From Geodermatophilus sp. DSM 44513 (lineage in GTDB: Bacteria > Actinomycetota > Actinomycetes > Mycobacteriales > Geodermatophilaceae), in NCBI RefSeq assembly GCF_032460525.1, contig NZ_CP135963.1, positions 1,054,001 through 1,118,000 on the forward strand: a stretch of DNA of 64,000 nucleotides, written 5' to 3'. Of this stretch, positions 8,724-17,137 are shown in pieces. Positions within the stretch are counted from its first letter, which is position 1. Each line of letters begins with the position of its first letter. Position numbers and translations under genes: made by a program. A model generated the notes under the pieces. It was given only the letters and a program-made list of their open reading frames with translations. It was not told the DNA's origin and did no database searches.

Positions 8724-8930
8724 ATGCCTCTGTTCACGGGACTCCTCGCGGCGCTGAGCGCACTGGGCGACCGGCTGCGCGGCGAGGACGCCGAGCGGGG
8801 CGACGTCCCCGGGTGGGTGATGATCACGGTGATGACGGCGGCCCTCGTGCTGGCCATCCTCGTCCCGTTCCGCACGGCGATCGTCGCCGCGATCACCGAG
8901 GCCCTGGCGTCGGTCACCACCGTCGGGTGA
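8724..8930 (+). CDS. small Tad-locus pilin-like membrane peptide
   Basis: A 68-residue peptide with a charged N-terminal part (RLRGEDAERGDVPG) and a single hydrophobic helix (WVMITVMTAALVLAILVPF, about 31-49). In actinobacterial Tad loci a small protein with this DxPGWVxxTxMTA signature sits between tadC and the TadE genes and is a candidate pilin subunit, although it lacks the TAxEY box of classical Flp pilins. The ATG at 8724 has AGGAAGG seven bases upstream, better than the ATG at 8691 that overlaps tadC. The stop overlaps the next gene's GTG. The role is inferred from position. Confidence 0.72.
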   Translation: MPLFTGLLAALSALGDRLRGEDAERGDVPGWVMITVMTAALVLAILVPFRTAIVAAITEALASVTTVG

Positions 8931-9442
8931 CGGCCGGAGGACCCCGGGGAGGACCCTCCTGCCCCCCGCCGCTCGCAGGCTCGCGGCGGGACCCTGCAGG
9001 AGAGCCATCCGAGGCTGGCGGCGGGGCCCTGGAGGGTGGCCGTTCCGGTACGTCACGGGATGGCGAGCGGGGTGGGGCCGTCGTCGAGTTCGTCCTGGTG
9101 TCGGTGCTCGTCGTCGTGCTGCTGCTGGCGGTGCTGCAGGTGGCCGTCTACGTGCACGTGCGCAACGTGCTGACCGCCAGCGCGCAGGACGGCGCCCGCT
9201 TCGCCGCCAACGCCGATGTGCCGGCGTCGGCCGCCGCCGACCGCACGGTGGCCGTCGTGGCCCGGGCGACGTCGCAGCAGACCGCCGACGGGCTGGCGTG
9301 CACGTCGGCGGAGGAGACCGACCCCAGCGGGCTGACCCTGGTGGTGGTGCGCTGCTCGGGGGCGGTGCCGCCGCTGCTGGCCGGGCTGGGCTCCCTGCTG
9401 CCGGTCGAGGTCACCGGCCGGGCGGTCGAGGAGGCCCGGTGA
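8927..9442 (+). CDS. TadE-like pseudopilin
   Basis: A TadE-family minor pilin. The core begins at GERGGAVVEFVLVSVLVVVLLLAVLQVAVYVHVRN, a processing-site-like Gly/Glu followed by a hydrophobic helix, then an exported domain with a Cys pair (LACTSAE, VVRCSGA). The only convenient start is the GTG at 8927, coupled to the previous stop, which puts about 45 odd Gly/Pro/Arg residues in front of the pilin core. That stretch coincides with a large inverted repeat (8956-9002), so the true start may be an unusual codon near 9040 or the repeat may have entered the gene's 5' end. The family call is secure; the start is not. Confidence 0.78.
   Translation: MTAGGPRGGPSCPPPLAGSRRDPAGEPSEAGGGALEGGRSGTSRDGERGGAVVEFVLVSVLVVVLLLAVLQVAVYVHVRNVLTASAQDGARFAANADVPASAAADRTVAVVARATSQQTADGLACTSAEETDPSGLTLVVVRCSGAVPPLLAGLGSLLPVEVTGRAVEEAR
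8956..9002. repeat. nested inverted repeat inside the tadE 5' region
   Basis: An outer arm pair CTCCTGC (8956-8962) / GCAGGAG (8996-9002) encloses an inner pair CCCGCCGC (8965-8972) / GCGGCGGG (8983-8990) around a 10-base loop. The RNA would form a strong hairpin. It may be a copy of a dispersed intergenic palindrome. Within the operon it could act as a weak terminator or mRNA stabiliser, lowering expression of the TadE genes relative to the pilin peptide. Confidence 0.7.
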
Positions 9443-9906
9443 GGTGGGCGCGGGCGCGGCTGGGCCTGCTGGCCGGCGAGCGCGGGTCGGCGCTGGTGGA
9501 GTTCGTCTTCATCGCCGTCGTCGTGTTCGTGCCCCTGGTGTACGTCCTGGCCGGCTTCTCCGCGGTGCAGCGCGGGGTCTTCGCCTCGACCGCCGCGGCC
9601 CGGGAGGCGGGCCGGGCGATGGGCACGGCCCCGGACCCGGTCACCGGCGCGGCCCGCGCGCAGGCCGCCGCCCGGCTGGCGGTGCAGGACCAGTCCGTGG
9701 ACGCCGGCGACGTGGTCGTCGGCTACGCGCCGGCCGGTGCGGGCTGCGACGCCGCGGGCGGGTATGCGCCGACGCTGACCCCGGGGGAGGAGTTCACCAT
9801 CTGCGTGACCGTCACGGTGCGCATCCCGCTGCTGCCGGAGTTCGTCGACGCCAACACCGCCACCGGCGAGTTCGCCGTCGAGCGCGACCGCTACGTCGAC
9901 GCCTGA
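9439..9906 (+). CDS. TadE/TadG-like pilus assembly protein
   Basis: A 155-residue second TadE-like protein. GERGSALVEFVFIAVVVFVPLVYVLAGFS (about 14-42) is the TadE signature (Gly-Ser-Ala-x-Val-Glu-Phe) followed by its membrane helix; a soluble exported domain follows with two Cys (GAGCDAAG, FTICVTV). The GTG at 9439 overlaps the previous stop by four bases. It is the last gene of the Tad operon. TadE/F pseudopilins are processed by the prepilin peptidase and needed for pilus biogenesis; the peptidase gene is not in the window. Confidence 0.84.
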   Translation: MRWARARLGLLAGERGSALVEFVFIAVVVFVPLVYVLAGFSAVQRGVFASTAAAREAGRAMGTAPDPVTGAARAQAAARLAVQDQSVDAGDVVVGYAPAGAGCDAAGGYAPTLTPGEEFTICVTVTVRIPLLPEFVDANTATGEFAVERDRYVDA

Positions 9907-10624
9907 CCGCGGCCCCGACTGCGGCGCGGACGGGCCGCCGCCCCGTCGGGCAGGCAGGGTCTCCGGGCCTCACCCTCGGCCGACCCGTCGTCCCCCGCCG
10001 TGGTGACGCGCCGACGGCGGTGACGTTCCGCACACGGCGGCCGGGACCTCGGGACGGGCCCGGTTCTGGGCACACCGTCCCGTCCGAGCCACGGAACGTG
10101 AGCGACGCGCCCACTGGGGGGTCACTCTTCCGCGTGATCCGTCCAGCCGGTTTGGCGATGGGCGATCACTCCTGGTTAACGTCCCTGCCGGCGCCCGACG
10201 AGGGGCGCTCGAGACAGACGTGGAGAACCGATCGGTCCCACCGACGCCGGGTGCAGGTGCACGGGGGAGAAGGCGGTCGCTCGATCTTGGGGGGAACTGT
10301 GACGCCACCGCCCACCGGTGAGGTCCGCCAGACCGCGGCAGGGTCGCCGTGACCTGCCCCTCCCATCCCCTCCTCCGCCGGTCCCGTCGGAGCTGACCGC
10401 CCGAACCCCGAGGACTCCTCAGCCGTCCACCGCAGCTGGGCGCGCGCCCGCCACGGGCGTCCTGAGCACACCGACTGGCCTCTTCCCGCCGGACCGGCGT
10501 GCCCTCAGCTGCCCACACGAATGCAGGTCTCCCGTGCTCCTGATCGTCCCCGTGCTGCGGCGGCCGGCGTCCGGCCCGTCGGCGCCCTCCCCGGAAGGAG
10601 GCAGCCTCCTGGTCACGTCCCGGC
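9907..10624. other. 718-bp gap between the Tad and csl operons
   Basis: I find no convincing coding frame here: the frames that stay open have no recognisable protein features. A possible promoter is TTGGCG at 10152-10157, 17 bases from GTTAAC at 10175-10180, which would give a leader of over 400 nt for the downstream synthase. Just before that gene a short hairpin at 10596-10610 pairs AGGAGG with CCTCCT. No named riboswitch could be matched by eye. Confidence 0.4.
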
Positions 10625-12490
10625 GTGCGTGAGCACCAGTCCCGGCTCGCCGCCTATCCCTACGACGACTTCAGCGAGCTCGCCGGCCCGCTCCAGGAGC
10701 CGGTGGAGGACGGCCGGGTCCGGTTCCGGCCGGTCACCCGTGGCGCCGCCCGCGCCCGCGCGTGGCTGCTGGTCACCGCGGCCCTGGTGTTCGAGGTGCT
10801 GTTCCTGCTCTTCCTGCTGCGGCCGGCCAACCACCCCGAGTTCTCCGACGACTGGCCGTCCTACCTGGCCATGGGGCTCATCGGCAGCATCGCGGTCATC
10901 GAGCTGCTCCGGCTGGTCAACGTCTTCACGCTGGCCATCGCGACGCTGAACGCGCGCGACCCGGTGCCCACCGTGCCCCTGACCGGTCAGCGGGTCGCGT
11001 TCATCACCACGATCGTCCCGAGCCGGGAACCGATCGAGATGGTGCGCCGCACGCTGGAGGCGGCCGTCCGCGTCCGGTACGAGGGCACGCTCGACGTCTG
11101 GCTGCTCGACGAGGGCGACGACCCCGCCGTGCGGACCATGTGCGCCGAACTCGGGGTGCGGCACTTCACCCGGCACGGCGTGCCGGAGTGGAACCGGGAG
11201 ACCGGCCGGCACAAGGCACGCACCAAGCACGGCAACTACAACGCCTGGCTGGACGCGCACGGCGACGGCTACGACTTCTGGCTGTCGGTCGACTCCGACC
11301 ACGTGCCGCTGCCCAACTTCGCCGAACGGCTGATGGGCTACTTCCATGACCGGGACGTCGCCTTCGTCGTCGGCCCGCAGGTCTACGGCAACTACGACCG
11401 GTTCGTCACCCGCGCGGCCGAGTCCCAGCAGTACCTGTTCCACAGCGTCCTGCAGCGGGCCGCCAACCGGTTCGGCACGGCGATGTTCGTCGGCACCAAC
11501 AACGCCGTCCGGCTGTCCGCGCTGCGCGCCGTCGGCGGACTGCAGGACTCCATCACCGAGGACGCCGCGACCAGCATCGTGTGGCACTCCAGCCGCAACC
11601 CGGAGACCGGCACGAAGTGGCGGTCGGTGTACACCCCCGACGTCCTGGCCGTCGGCGAGGGCCCCACCACCTGGCGGGACTACTTCGTGCAACAGGGCCG
11701 CTGGGCCCGCGGGACCGACGAGGTCGTGCTGCGCCGCTTCTGGCGGCTGGCCTGGCGGCTGTCGTTCTGGCGGCGCGCGCACTACGGGCTGCTGATGTCC
11801 TACTACCCGGCGGCGGCGATCAGCTGGGTCCTTGGCGTCACCAACGTGGTCGCCTACCTGCTGACCGGTGTGGCCGGCCTGCTGGTGCCCGCCCAGCTGT
11901 GGCTGATGCTCTACGTCAACGCGGCGGTGTTGCAGGTCGCCGTCTACTTCTGGAACCGCCAGCACAACGTCAGCCCGCACGAGGAGGACGGCTCCTCCGG
12001 CGTCAGCGGGATGGCCATCTCGGTCATGTCGACGCCGATGTACGTCAGCGCGCTGTGGGCCGCCCTCCGCGGCCGCAACATCTCCTTCGCCGTCACCCGC
12101 AAGGGCGCCGTCAGTGGCGACCGGCTCGGGTCCTTCGCCAAGAACCTGTGGTGGGCCGGCGTGCTGGTGCTCGCGCTGGGCGCCTCCGAGCTGCTCGGCA
12201 ACGACCACCCGGCGATCCGTGCCTGGGCGCTGCTGACCCTGCTCATGTGCCTGCTCCCGGTGGCCATCTGGGTCGCCGGGCTGATGGGCCGGCGGCTGCG
12301 TCCGGCGCCCCGGCCCGCCCCGCAGGTCGCGCCCGTGGTCGCCCCCCGCGCCCCGGCCGTCACCTTCGTCGGCAACCACGTCGTCGACGTGCCCGCCGTC
12401 GACGCCCCTGCCGACGCCGTCGCTGCCGCCGTCCCCGTCCCCGCCGTCCCCGCGGCCGACGTCCCCGTCCCCCAGGAGAGCTCCCGATGA
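10625..12490 (+). CDS. cslA: CslA-like GT2 polysaccharide synthase
   Basis: A 621-residue membrane glycosyltransferase family 2 enzyme of the bacterial cellulose synthase-like type. Two N-terminal helices (48-66, 80-105) precede the GT domain with DEGDD (162-166), the nucleotide-sugar DxD in SVDSDHV (D223, D225), the general-base TED (311-313) and QQGRW (356-360); several C-terminal helices form the export channel. The tail is Ala/Pro/Val-rich. In Streptomyces, CslA makes a beta-glucan-like surface polymer at hyphal tips with the adjacent oxidase GlxA. Here the next gene overlaps by four bases (ATGA) and is GlxA-like, supporting the same system. The polymer itself is not known from sequence. 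Confidence 0.88.
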   Translation: MREHQSRLAAYPYDDFSELAGPLQEPVEDGRVRFRPVTRGAARARAWLLVTAALVFEVLFLLFLLRPANHPEFSDDWPSYLAMGLIGSIAVIELLRLVNVFTLAIATLNARDPVPTVPLTGQRVAFITTIVPSREPIEMVRRTLEAAVRVRYEGTLDVWLLDEGDDPAVRTMCAELGVRHFTRHGVPEWNRETGRHKARTKHGNYNAWLDAHGDGYDFWLSVDSDHVPLPNFAERLMGYFHDRDVAFVVGPQVYGNYDRFVTRAAESQQYLFHSVLQRAANRFGTAMFVGTNNAVRLSALRAVGGLQDSITEDAATSIVWHSSRNPETGTKWRSVYTPDVLAVGEGPTTWRDYFVQQGRWARGTDEVVLRRFWRLAWRLSFWRRAHYGLLMSYYPAAAISWVLGVTNVVAYLLTGVAGLLVPAQLWLMLYVNAAVLQVAVYFWNRQHNVSPHEEDGSSGVSGMAISVMSTPMYVSALWAALRGRNISFAVTRKGAVSGDRLGSFAKNLWWAGVLVLALGASELLGNDHPAIRAWALLTLLMCLLPVAIWVAGLMGRRLRPAPRPAPQVAPVVAPRAPAVTFVGNHVVDVPAVDAPADAVAAAVPVPAVPAADVPVPQESSR

Positions 12491-14412
12491 CCCGCCGCAA
12501 GCCCCGGCCGCTGCGCCGGCTGCGCAACGCCGCCCTCGTCTCGGTGACGGTCGCCGGCCTGGTCGCGGCCAATGGGCCCGTGGTCGCCGCGGCCGTCGAC
12601 GACGCCTACACCGACTTCCAGCGCAGCCGGCCGGAGTACCAGGCCCGGTACGGGGACTGGCAGACCATCGAACTGCCCGAGCGGTACCGGGGCCAGGCCA
12701 TCCACGCCGCGCTGCTGCACACCGGCGACGTGCTGCTCATCGCCGGGTCGGGCAACGAGGCCGAGGACTTCGACGCCGGCACCTTCCGCACCGTCGTGTG
12801 GGACCCGGTCACCGGGGAGGCGCGGGAGGTCCCGACCCCCGAGGACCTGTTCTGCTCCGGGCACGCCTACCTGCCCAACGGCAACCTGCTCGTCGCGGGG
12901 GGCACGCGGAAGTACGAGGTGCTCGCCGACGACGTCACCCGCGCCGCCGGCATCCTCACCGTGAAGAACGAGCGCCTCGACGAGACGGTCACCCTGCCCA
13001 CCGGCACCCGGTTCACCGCCCGCGGCCTGACCTACGTGACGACGGCGGAAGTCACCGTCCCGCCGGCGCACACCATGGCCGACGGCACCCACATGGCCGG
13101 CCAGCAGGACGTGTGGATCGAGGCCGAGGACGCCGGCGACCAGTACGTCGTCACCGAGGGCCAGCAGTTCCAGGTGACGGAGTTCGACGCCCGCCAGCGC
13201 GCCACCCTCTACGGCCAGGGCGACACCATCACCCTGGACAAGCAGAACTACCGGGGCCTGGACGCCTCCTACGAGTTCGACGTCGCCACCGAGACCTACC
13301 GGCGCACCGGGCGGCTCACCGAGTCCCGCTGGTACCCCACCCTGGTCGGGCTGGACGGCGGCCGGGTGCTGGCCGTCTCCGGCCTGGACGAGCACGGCAA
13401 GGTGCTCGACGGGCAGAACGAGGTCTACGACCCGGCCACCCGCACCTGGGCGGCCGCGCCGGAGCTGGAGCGGTACTTCCCGACCTACCCGGGCCTGCAC
13501 CGGCTGGCCGACGGCTCGCGGGTGTTCTACAGCGGCGCCAACACCGGCTACGGCCCGGCCGAGGAGGGCCGCCAGCCCGGCATCTGGGACCTCGAGGACA
13601 ACTCCTGGACCGACGTCGACGGCCTGCGCGACCCGGACTTCAACGAGACGGCCAGCTCCTTCCTGCTCGCCCCGGCGCAGGACCAGCGGGTCGGCATCGT
13701 CGGCGGCGGCGGGGTCGGTGACAGCGAGGAGTCCACGGCGCGCTTCGACGTCGTCGACCTCGACGAGCCGCAGCCGCGGTACCGGCCGGCCGGGGAGTAC
13801 CCGAGCCCCGCGCGGTACGTCAACGCGGTCACCCTGCCCGACGACACCACCCTGCTCACCGGTGGTTCCCGGGGCTACCGCGGCAACTCGCAGAGCGACC
13901 TGTTCCTGGCCACGCTGTACGACCCGCAGACCGGTCACCTGCACCAGGCGGCTCCCAACGAGGTGGGCCGCAACTACCACGCCACCGCGCTGCTGCTGCC
14001 CGACGGCCGGGTCATGACGATGGGGTCGGACCCGCTGTTCTCCGACGCGGAGAACACCCTCCCGGGCAGGTTCGAGACCCGCATCGAGCTGTACTCCCCG
14101 CCCTACCTGTTCGCCGGGGACCGGCCGGCCATCGCGGACGCACCGCAGGAGGTCGTCCGGGGCGGCAGCTTCACCGTGGCCACCACCGGTGCCGACGTCG
14201 CCGAGGCGCGGCTGCTGCGGCCCAGTGCGGTGACCCACCAGACCGACCCCGAGCAGCGCTCCGTCGCCCTCGACGTGCGCTCGGGGCAGGAGGGGGGCCA
14301 CGAGCTGACCGTCCCCGCCGAGGAGGGTCTGGTCCCGTCCGGCTGGTACATGTTGGTCGTGCTCGACGACGACGGCGTCCCCTCCCCGGCCCGCTGGGTG
14401 CACGTCGCATGA
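12487..14412 (+). CDS. glxA: GlxA-like copper radical oxidase (galactose oxidase fold)
   Basis: A 641-residue membrane-anchored oxidase: basic N-terminus, one hydrophobic segment (about 14-37), a kelch/galactose-oxidase beta-propeller and a C-terminal DUF1929 domain. The galactose-oxidase cofactor residues are in place: Cys123 (DLFCSGH) and Tyr283 (SRWYPT) for the Cys-Tyr crosslink, Tyr497-His498 (RNYHATALLLPDGRV) and His584 (AVTHQTDPEQR) as copper ligands. Equivalences are inferred from motif context with fungal galactose oxidase. The enzyme should oxidise a glycan at the cell surface to an aldehyde plus H2O2, working on the CslA product. It overlaps both neighbours by four bases, so the three genes are co-translated. 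Confidence 0.88.
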   Translation: MTRRKPRPLRRLRNAALVSVTVAGLVAANGPVVAAAVDDAYTDFQRSRPEYQARYGDWQTIELPERYRGQAIHAALLHTGDVLLIAGSGNEAEDFDAGTFRTVVWDPVTGEAREVPTPEDLFCSGHAYLPNGNLLVAGGTRKYEVLADDVTRAAGILTVKNERLDETVTLPTGTRFTARGLTYVTTAEVTVPPAHTMADGTHMAGQQDVWIEAEDAGDQYVVTEGQQFQVTEFDARQRATLYGQGDTITLDKQNYRGLDASYEFDVATETYRRTGRLTESRWYPTLVGLDGGRVLAVSGLDEHGKVLDGQNEVYDPATRTWAAAPELERYFPTYPGLHRLADGSRVFYSGANTGYGPAEEGRQPGIWDLEDNSWTDVDGLRDPDFNETASSFLLAPAQDQRVGIVGGGGVGDSEESTARFDVVDLDEPQPRYRPAGEYPSPARYVNAVTLPDDTTLLTGGSRGYRGNSQSDLFLATLYDPQTGHLHQAAPNEVGRNYHATALLLPDGRVMTMGSDPLFSDAENTLPGRFETRIELYSPPYLFAGDRPAIADAPQEVVRGGSFTVATTGADVAEARLLRPSAVTHQTDPEQRSVALDVRSGQEGGHELTVPAEEGLVPSGWYMLVVLDDDGVPSPARWVHVA

Positions 14413-15446
14413 CGGCCCGACCGCAGCGCCGGCGGTCGGTCCGCACCGCGGTGCTCGCCGCCGTGGCCGGCACCCTGGTCGCCTGTGGCGGCGGCGACGT
14501 CCCCGCCCCGGACGCCGGGACGACGTCCAGCCGGCTCGCAGGGGAGGAGCTGTGGCTCAACCCCGAGGGCCATGCCCCCGTCGCCGTCGAGCAGGCCCAG
14601 GCCGAGGGACGGGCCGACGACGCCGAGGTGCTGGCCCCCCTGGCCGAACAGCCGACGGCCACCTGGATCGCCACCCCGGACAACCCCTACCCGGCGGTGC
14701 TGGAGATCTCCGAGGCCGCGGCGGCCGCGGGGGAGCTGCCGGTGCTGGTCGCCTACAACGTGCCCGGCCGGGACTGCGGTCTCTACTCGGCCGGCGGCGC
14801 CGCCGACGTGGACGCCTACCTGGCCTGGGTGGGCGCCTTCGCCGCCGCGCTGGGGGACCGCCCGGCGGTCGTCGTCCTGGAGCCGGACGCCGTCCCGCAG
14901 GCCGTCGTCGGCTGCGAGGGGCTCGACCCCGCCGCGCGCTACGGGCTGCTGGCCCAGGCCGTGGACATCCTCGACCGCCAGCCGGGGACCCGTGTCTACC
15001 TGGACGCGGGCAACGCCAGCTGGGTGACCGACCTGCCGGTGCTCGCCGACGCCCTGCGGCGCAGCGGCGTCGACCGGACCGACGGGTTCTCCGTCAACGT
15101 CTCCAACTACGAGACCACCGAGGTCAGCGCCGAGTACGGGCTGGCGCTGTCGGAGGAGCTGGAGGCCGGCGCGCCCGAGGGGACGCCGCCCCCGCACTTC
15201 GTCATCGACACCAGCCGCAACGGTGCCGGCCCGCCGGAGGAGGCCGCCGGCGCCGAGGGCCGCTGGTGCAACCCGCCGGGACGCGAGCTCGGCCAGCCGC
15301 CGACGACCTCGCCGGTCCTGCCGCGGGTCGACGCGCTGCTGTGGGTCAAGCAACCCGGTGACTCCGACGGCACCTGCGCCGGCGGGCCGCCGGCCGGTCA
15401 GTGGTGGCCGGAGATGGCCGCCGACCTGGTGCCCGACGCCGGCTGA
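14409..15446 (+). CDS. GH6 endoglucanase-like lipoprotein (CslZ-type)
   Basis: A 345-residue lipoprotein; the lipobox LVAC places the modified Cys at residue 26. The glycoside hydrolase family 6 motifs are present: YNVPGRDCGLYSAGG (116-130, with a conserved Asp), VVVLEPDAVPQ with Asp160 as predicted acid, DTSRNGAG, and WVKQPGDSDG near the C-terminus. GH6 enzymes cleave beta-1,4-glucan. It is the third gene of the csl operon (ATGA overlap with glxA at 14409), matching the Streptomyces cslA-glxA-cslZ order, where it is thought to trim or release the nascent polymer. Confidence 0.87.
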   Translation: MTARPQRRRSVRTAVLAAVAGTLVACGGGDVPAPDAGTTSSRLAGEELWLNPEGHAPVAVEQAQAEGRADDAEVLAPLAEQPTATWIATPDNPYPAVLEISEAAAAAGELPVLVAYNVPGRDCGLYSAGGAADVDAYLAWVGAFAAALGDRPAVVVLEPDAVPQAVVGCEGLDPAARYGLLAQAVDILDRQPGTRVYLDAGNASWVTDLPVLADALRRSGVDRTDGFSVNVSNYETTEVSAEYGLALSEELEAGAPEGTPPPHFVIDTSRNGAGPPEEAAGAEGRWCNPPGRELGQPPTTSPVLPRVDALLWVKQPGDSDGTCAGGPPAGQWWPEMAADLVPDAG

Positions 15447-15477
15447 CGGCGCACCCCGTCCCCGGGACGGAGCCGCC

Positions 15478-16476
15478 TCAGGTGGCCCCGCGGCAGGCGC
15501 GCAGGTACTCCGCCCAGTCCCAGCCGGCCAGGAAGTCCCGGGCGGCCGCGGCGCCCGCGGCGACCAGCCGGGTGCGCTCGGCCTCCCCGACGTCGAACTC
15601 GGTGAGGCCGGTGCCACTGGTGTCGACGGAGAACGCCCGCCGGCGCACGCAGGGGCGGGCCAGGTAGTCGCGGTCGCGGGCACTCACCGTCGTCGCGACC
15701 AGTGAGTCCAGCAGCCGCAGCGGGCCGGGCAGCCGTCGCAGGGCGGGCAGCACCGACACGTCCTCGTCGGACAGGGTGTCGCCGACACCGGCACCGAAGG
15801 TGGGCCAGCGGGGTGCCGCCGCGTCGGTGCGGTCGAAGGTCTCCACCGGGAAGTTCGACAGCACCCCGCCGTCCACCAGGGTGGAGCGGCGACCGGTGCG
15901 CGGGTCGCGCAGCGGCTGCGGGGCGAAGAAGTACGGGATCGCCAGGGAGGCGCGGACGGCGTCGGCGACCGGCTGGGTGTCGGGGTCCAGGCCGTAGTCG
16001 CGGTAGTCCCAGGGCAGCCGCAGCAGCCGCCCGCGGGTGACGTCGGTCGCGGTGACCACCAGGCGGTAGCGCTGCCACGGCGCCAGTGCCGGGTCGTCGC
16101 CGGGGTCGTCGCGGCGCAGGTCGCCGAAGGTGCGCACGCCCAGGTCGGCGAGCTCCCGGCGCACCCACTCGGTGACGTAGCGCCCCGGGTGCAGGCCCGA
16201 GCGGGTCAGCAGGCCCAGGGCGGGCGACAGGACCGGGACCGGCAGCCACCGGTCGGGCACCCGGTCGTACTCCAGCCGCGCCGTCCGCTCGAGCACCCCG
16301 TCGGCGTCCAGCCCGGCCGCGAGGAAGGCGGCGAGCACCGCACCGGCCGAGGAGCCGGCCACCCGCTCGAAGCGGTACCGGCCGAGCAGCTCGACGGCGG
16401 CGCCGACCAGCGCGACGCCCTTGACCCCGCCGCCCTCGAGGACCAGGTCGGCGGGCAGCCGGGCCGGGGCGGTCAC
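15478..16476 (-). CDS. patatin-like phospholipase
   Basis: A 332-residue cytoplasmic patatin-family hydrolase. The oxyanion-hole loop EGGGVKGVAL lies at 14-23, the nucleophile elbow GSSAG at 41-45 (Ser43) and the DGG dyad Asp at 202 (LVDGGVLSNFP). Patatins are Ser/Asp-dyad lipid acyl hydrolases. It converges with the csl operon, with about 30 bp between stops. No substrate or partner is evident. Confidence 0.88.
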   Translation of the reverse strand: MTAPARLPADLVLEGGGVKGVALVGAAVELLGRYRFERVAGSSAGAVLAAFLAAGLDADGVLERTARLEYDRVPDRWLPVPVLSPALGLLTRSGLHPGRYVTEWVRRELADLGVRTFGDLRRDDPGDDPALAPWQRYRLVVTATDVTRGRLLRLPWDYRDYGLDPDTQPVADAVRASLAIPYFFAPQPLRDPRTGRRSTLVDGGVLSNFPVETFDRTDAAAPRWPTFGAGVGDTLSDEDVSVLPALRRLPGPLRLLDSLVATTVSARDRDYLARPCVRRRAFSVDTSGTGLTEFDVGEAERTRLVAAGAAAARDFLAGWDWAEYLRACRGAT

Positions 16477-16504
16477 CGGTCCTCCGAGCGGGCGACCGCG
16501 GGGC

Positions 16505-16741
16505 TCACCCGCCGCGCTGCCCCTCCGCGGCCACCACGCCGCGCAGCGCGATCGCCAGCGAACCGTCGGAGGTGTCCCCGCGCTCCAGCGCGCCGCGGGC
16601 CGCCTCGGGCAGCGTGCCGAGGTCGACGTCCTCCAGCCAGGTCGTCTCGCCGCCGACCCGCCGGCCCACGCGCATGCTGCCGCCCTCGGGGCGGACCAGG
16701 TACTCCTCGCCGTCGACCGTGACGGTCATCTCCTCGCTCAT
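16505..16741 (-). CDS. small acidic hypothetical protein
   Basis: A 78-residue protein beginning MSEEMTVTVDGEEYLV, likely a small beta-rich fold, with no Cys, signal or membrane segment. It ends 28 bp before the patatin start on the same strand, so the two may be co-transcribed, and diverges from cutA with about 50 bp between starts. I do not recognise a family. Normal codon use and clean spacing support a real gene. Confidence 0.6.
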   Translation of the reverse strand: MSEEMTVTVDGEEYLVRPEGGSMRVGRRVGGETTWLEDVDLGTLPEAARGALERGDTSDGSLAIALRGVVAAEGQRGG

Positions 16742-16792
16742 GGTCCCGCCCTACCCCACCACCCCGTCGCTGCACCTCGGCAGGATGGACAC

Positions 16793-17137
16793 GTGGAAGA
16801 GCAGGTCTGCGAGATCGTCGTCACGGGGGGTGACGCGGAGTGGTTGAGCGGGTACACACGGATACTGGTGGGGGAGGGACTGGTGGCCTGCGGGCACCAG
16901 CTCGCCGCGATCCGGTCGGTCTACCGCTGGGAGGGTGCCGTGCACGACGAGCCCGAGGCACGCGTCGCGCTGCACACTCGCCGGTCGCTGGTGCCGGAGG
17001 TCGTCGCGCGCACCGCCGAGCTGCACCCCTACGACGTCCCCTGCGTGATCGCCCTGCCCATCGTCGGCGGCGACCCGGCGTACCTGCGCTGGGTGGTCCG
17101 GGAGACCAGGGAGCCGGACCGGGGTGAGCGGGCATGA
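16793..17137 (+). CDS. cutA: CutA1 divalent-ion tolerance protein
   Basis: A 114-residue CutA1 protein. The conserved stretches VACGHQLAAIRSVYRWEG and LHPYDVPCVIALPI (the family signature is HPYxxPxI/V) are present, and the length is normal. CutA forms very stable cytoplasmic trimers and has been linked to copper/divalent-metal tolerance, although its molecular role is unsettled. GTG 16793 is the start; the stop overlaps the next gene's ATG by four bases. Confidence 0.88.
   Translation: MEEQVCEIVVTGGDAEWLSGYTRILVGEGLVACGHQLAAIRSVYRWEGAVHDEPEARVALHTRRSLVPEVVARTAELHPYDVPCVIALPIVGGDPAYLRWVVRETREPDRGERA

Noticed and set aside
9907..10352. Protein gene downstream of the second TadE gene
   Set aside because: The open frame has no start with a ribosome site, no conserved segment and biased composition.
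11944..14403. An 819-residue minus-strand frame under cslA and glxA
   Set aside because: It lies entirely antisense to genes with full catalytic motifs and has no domain features.
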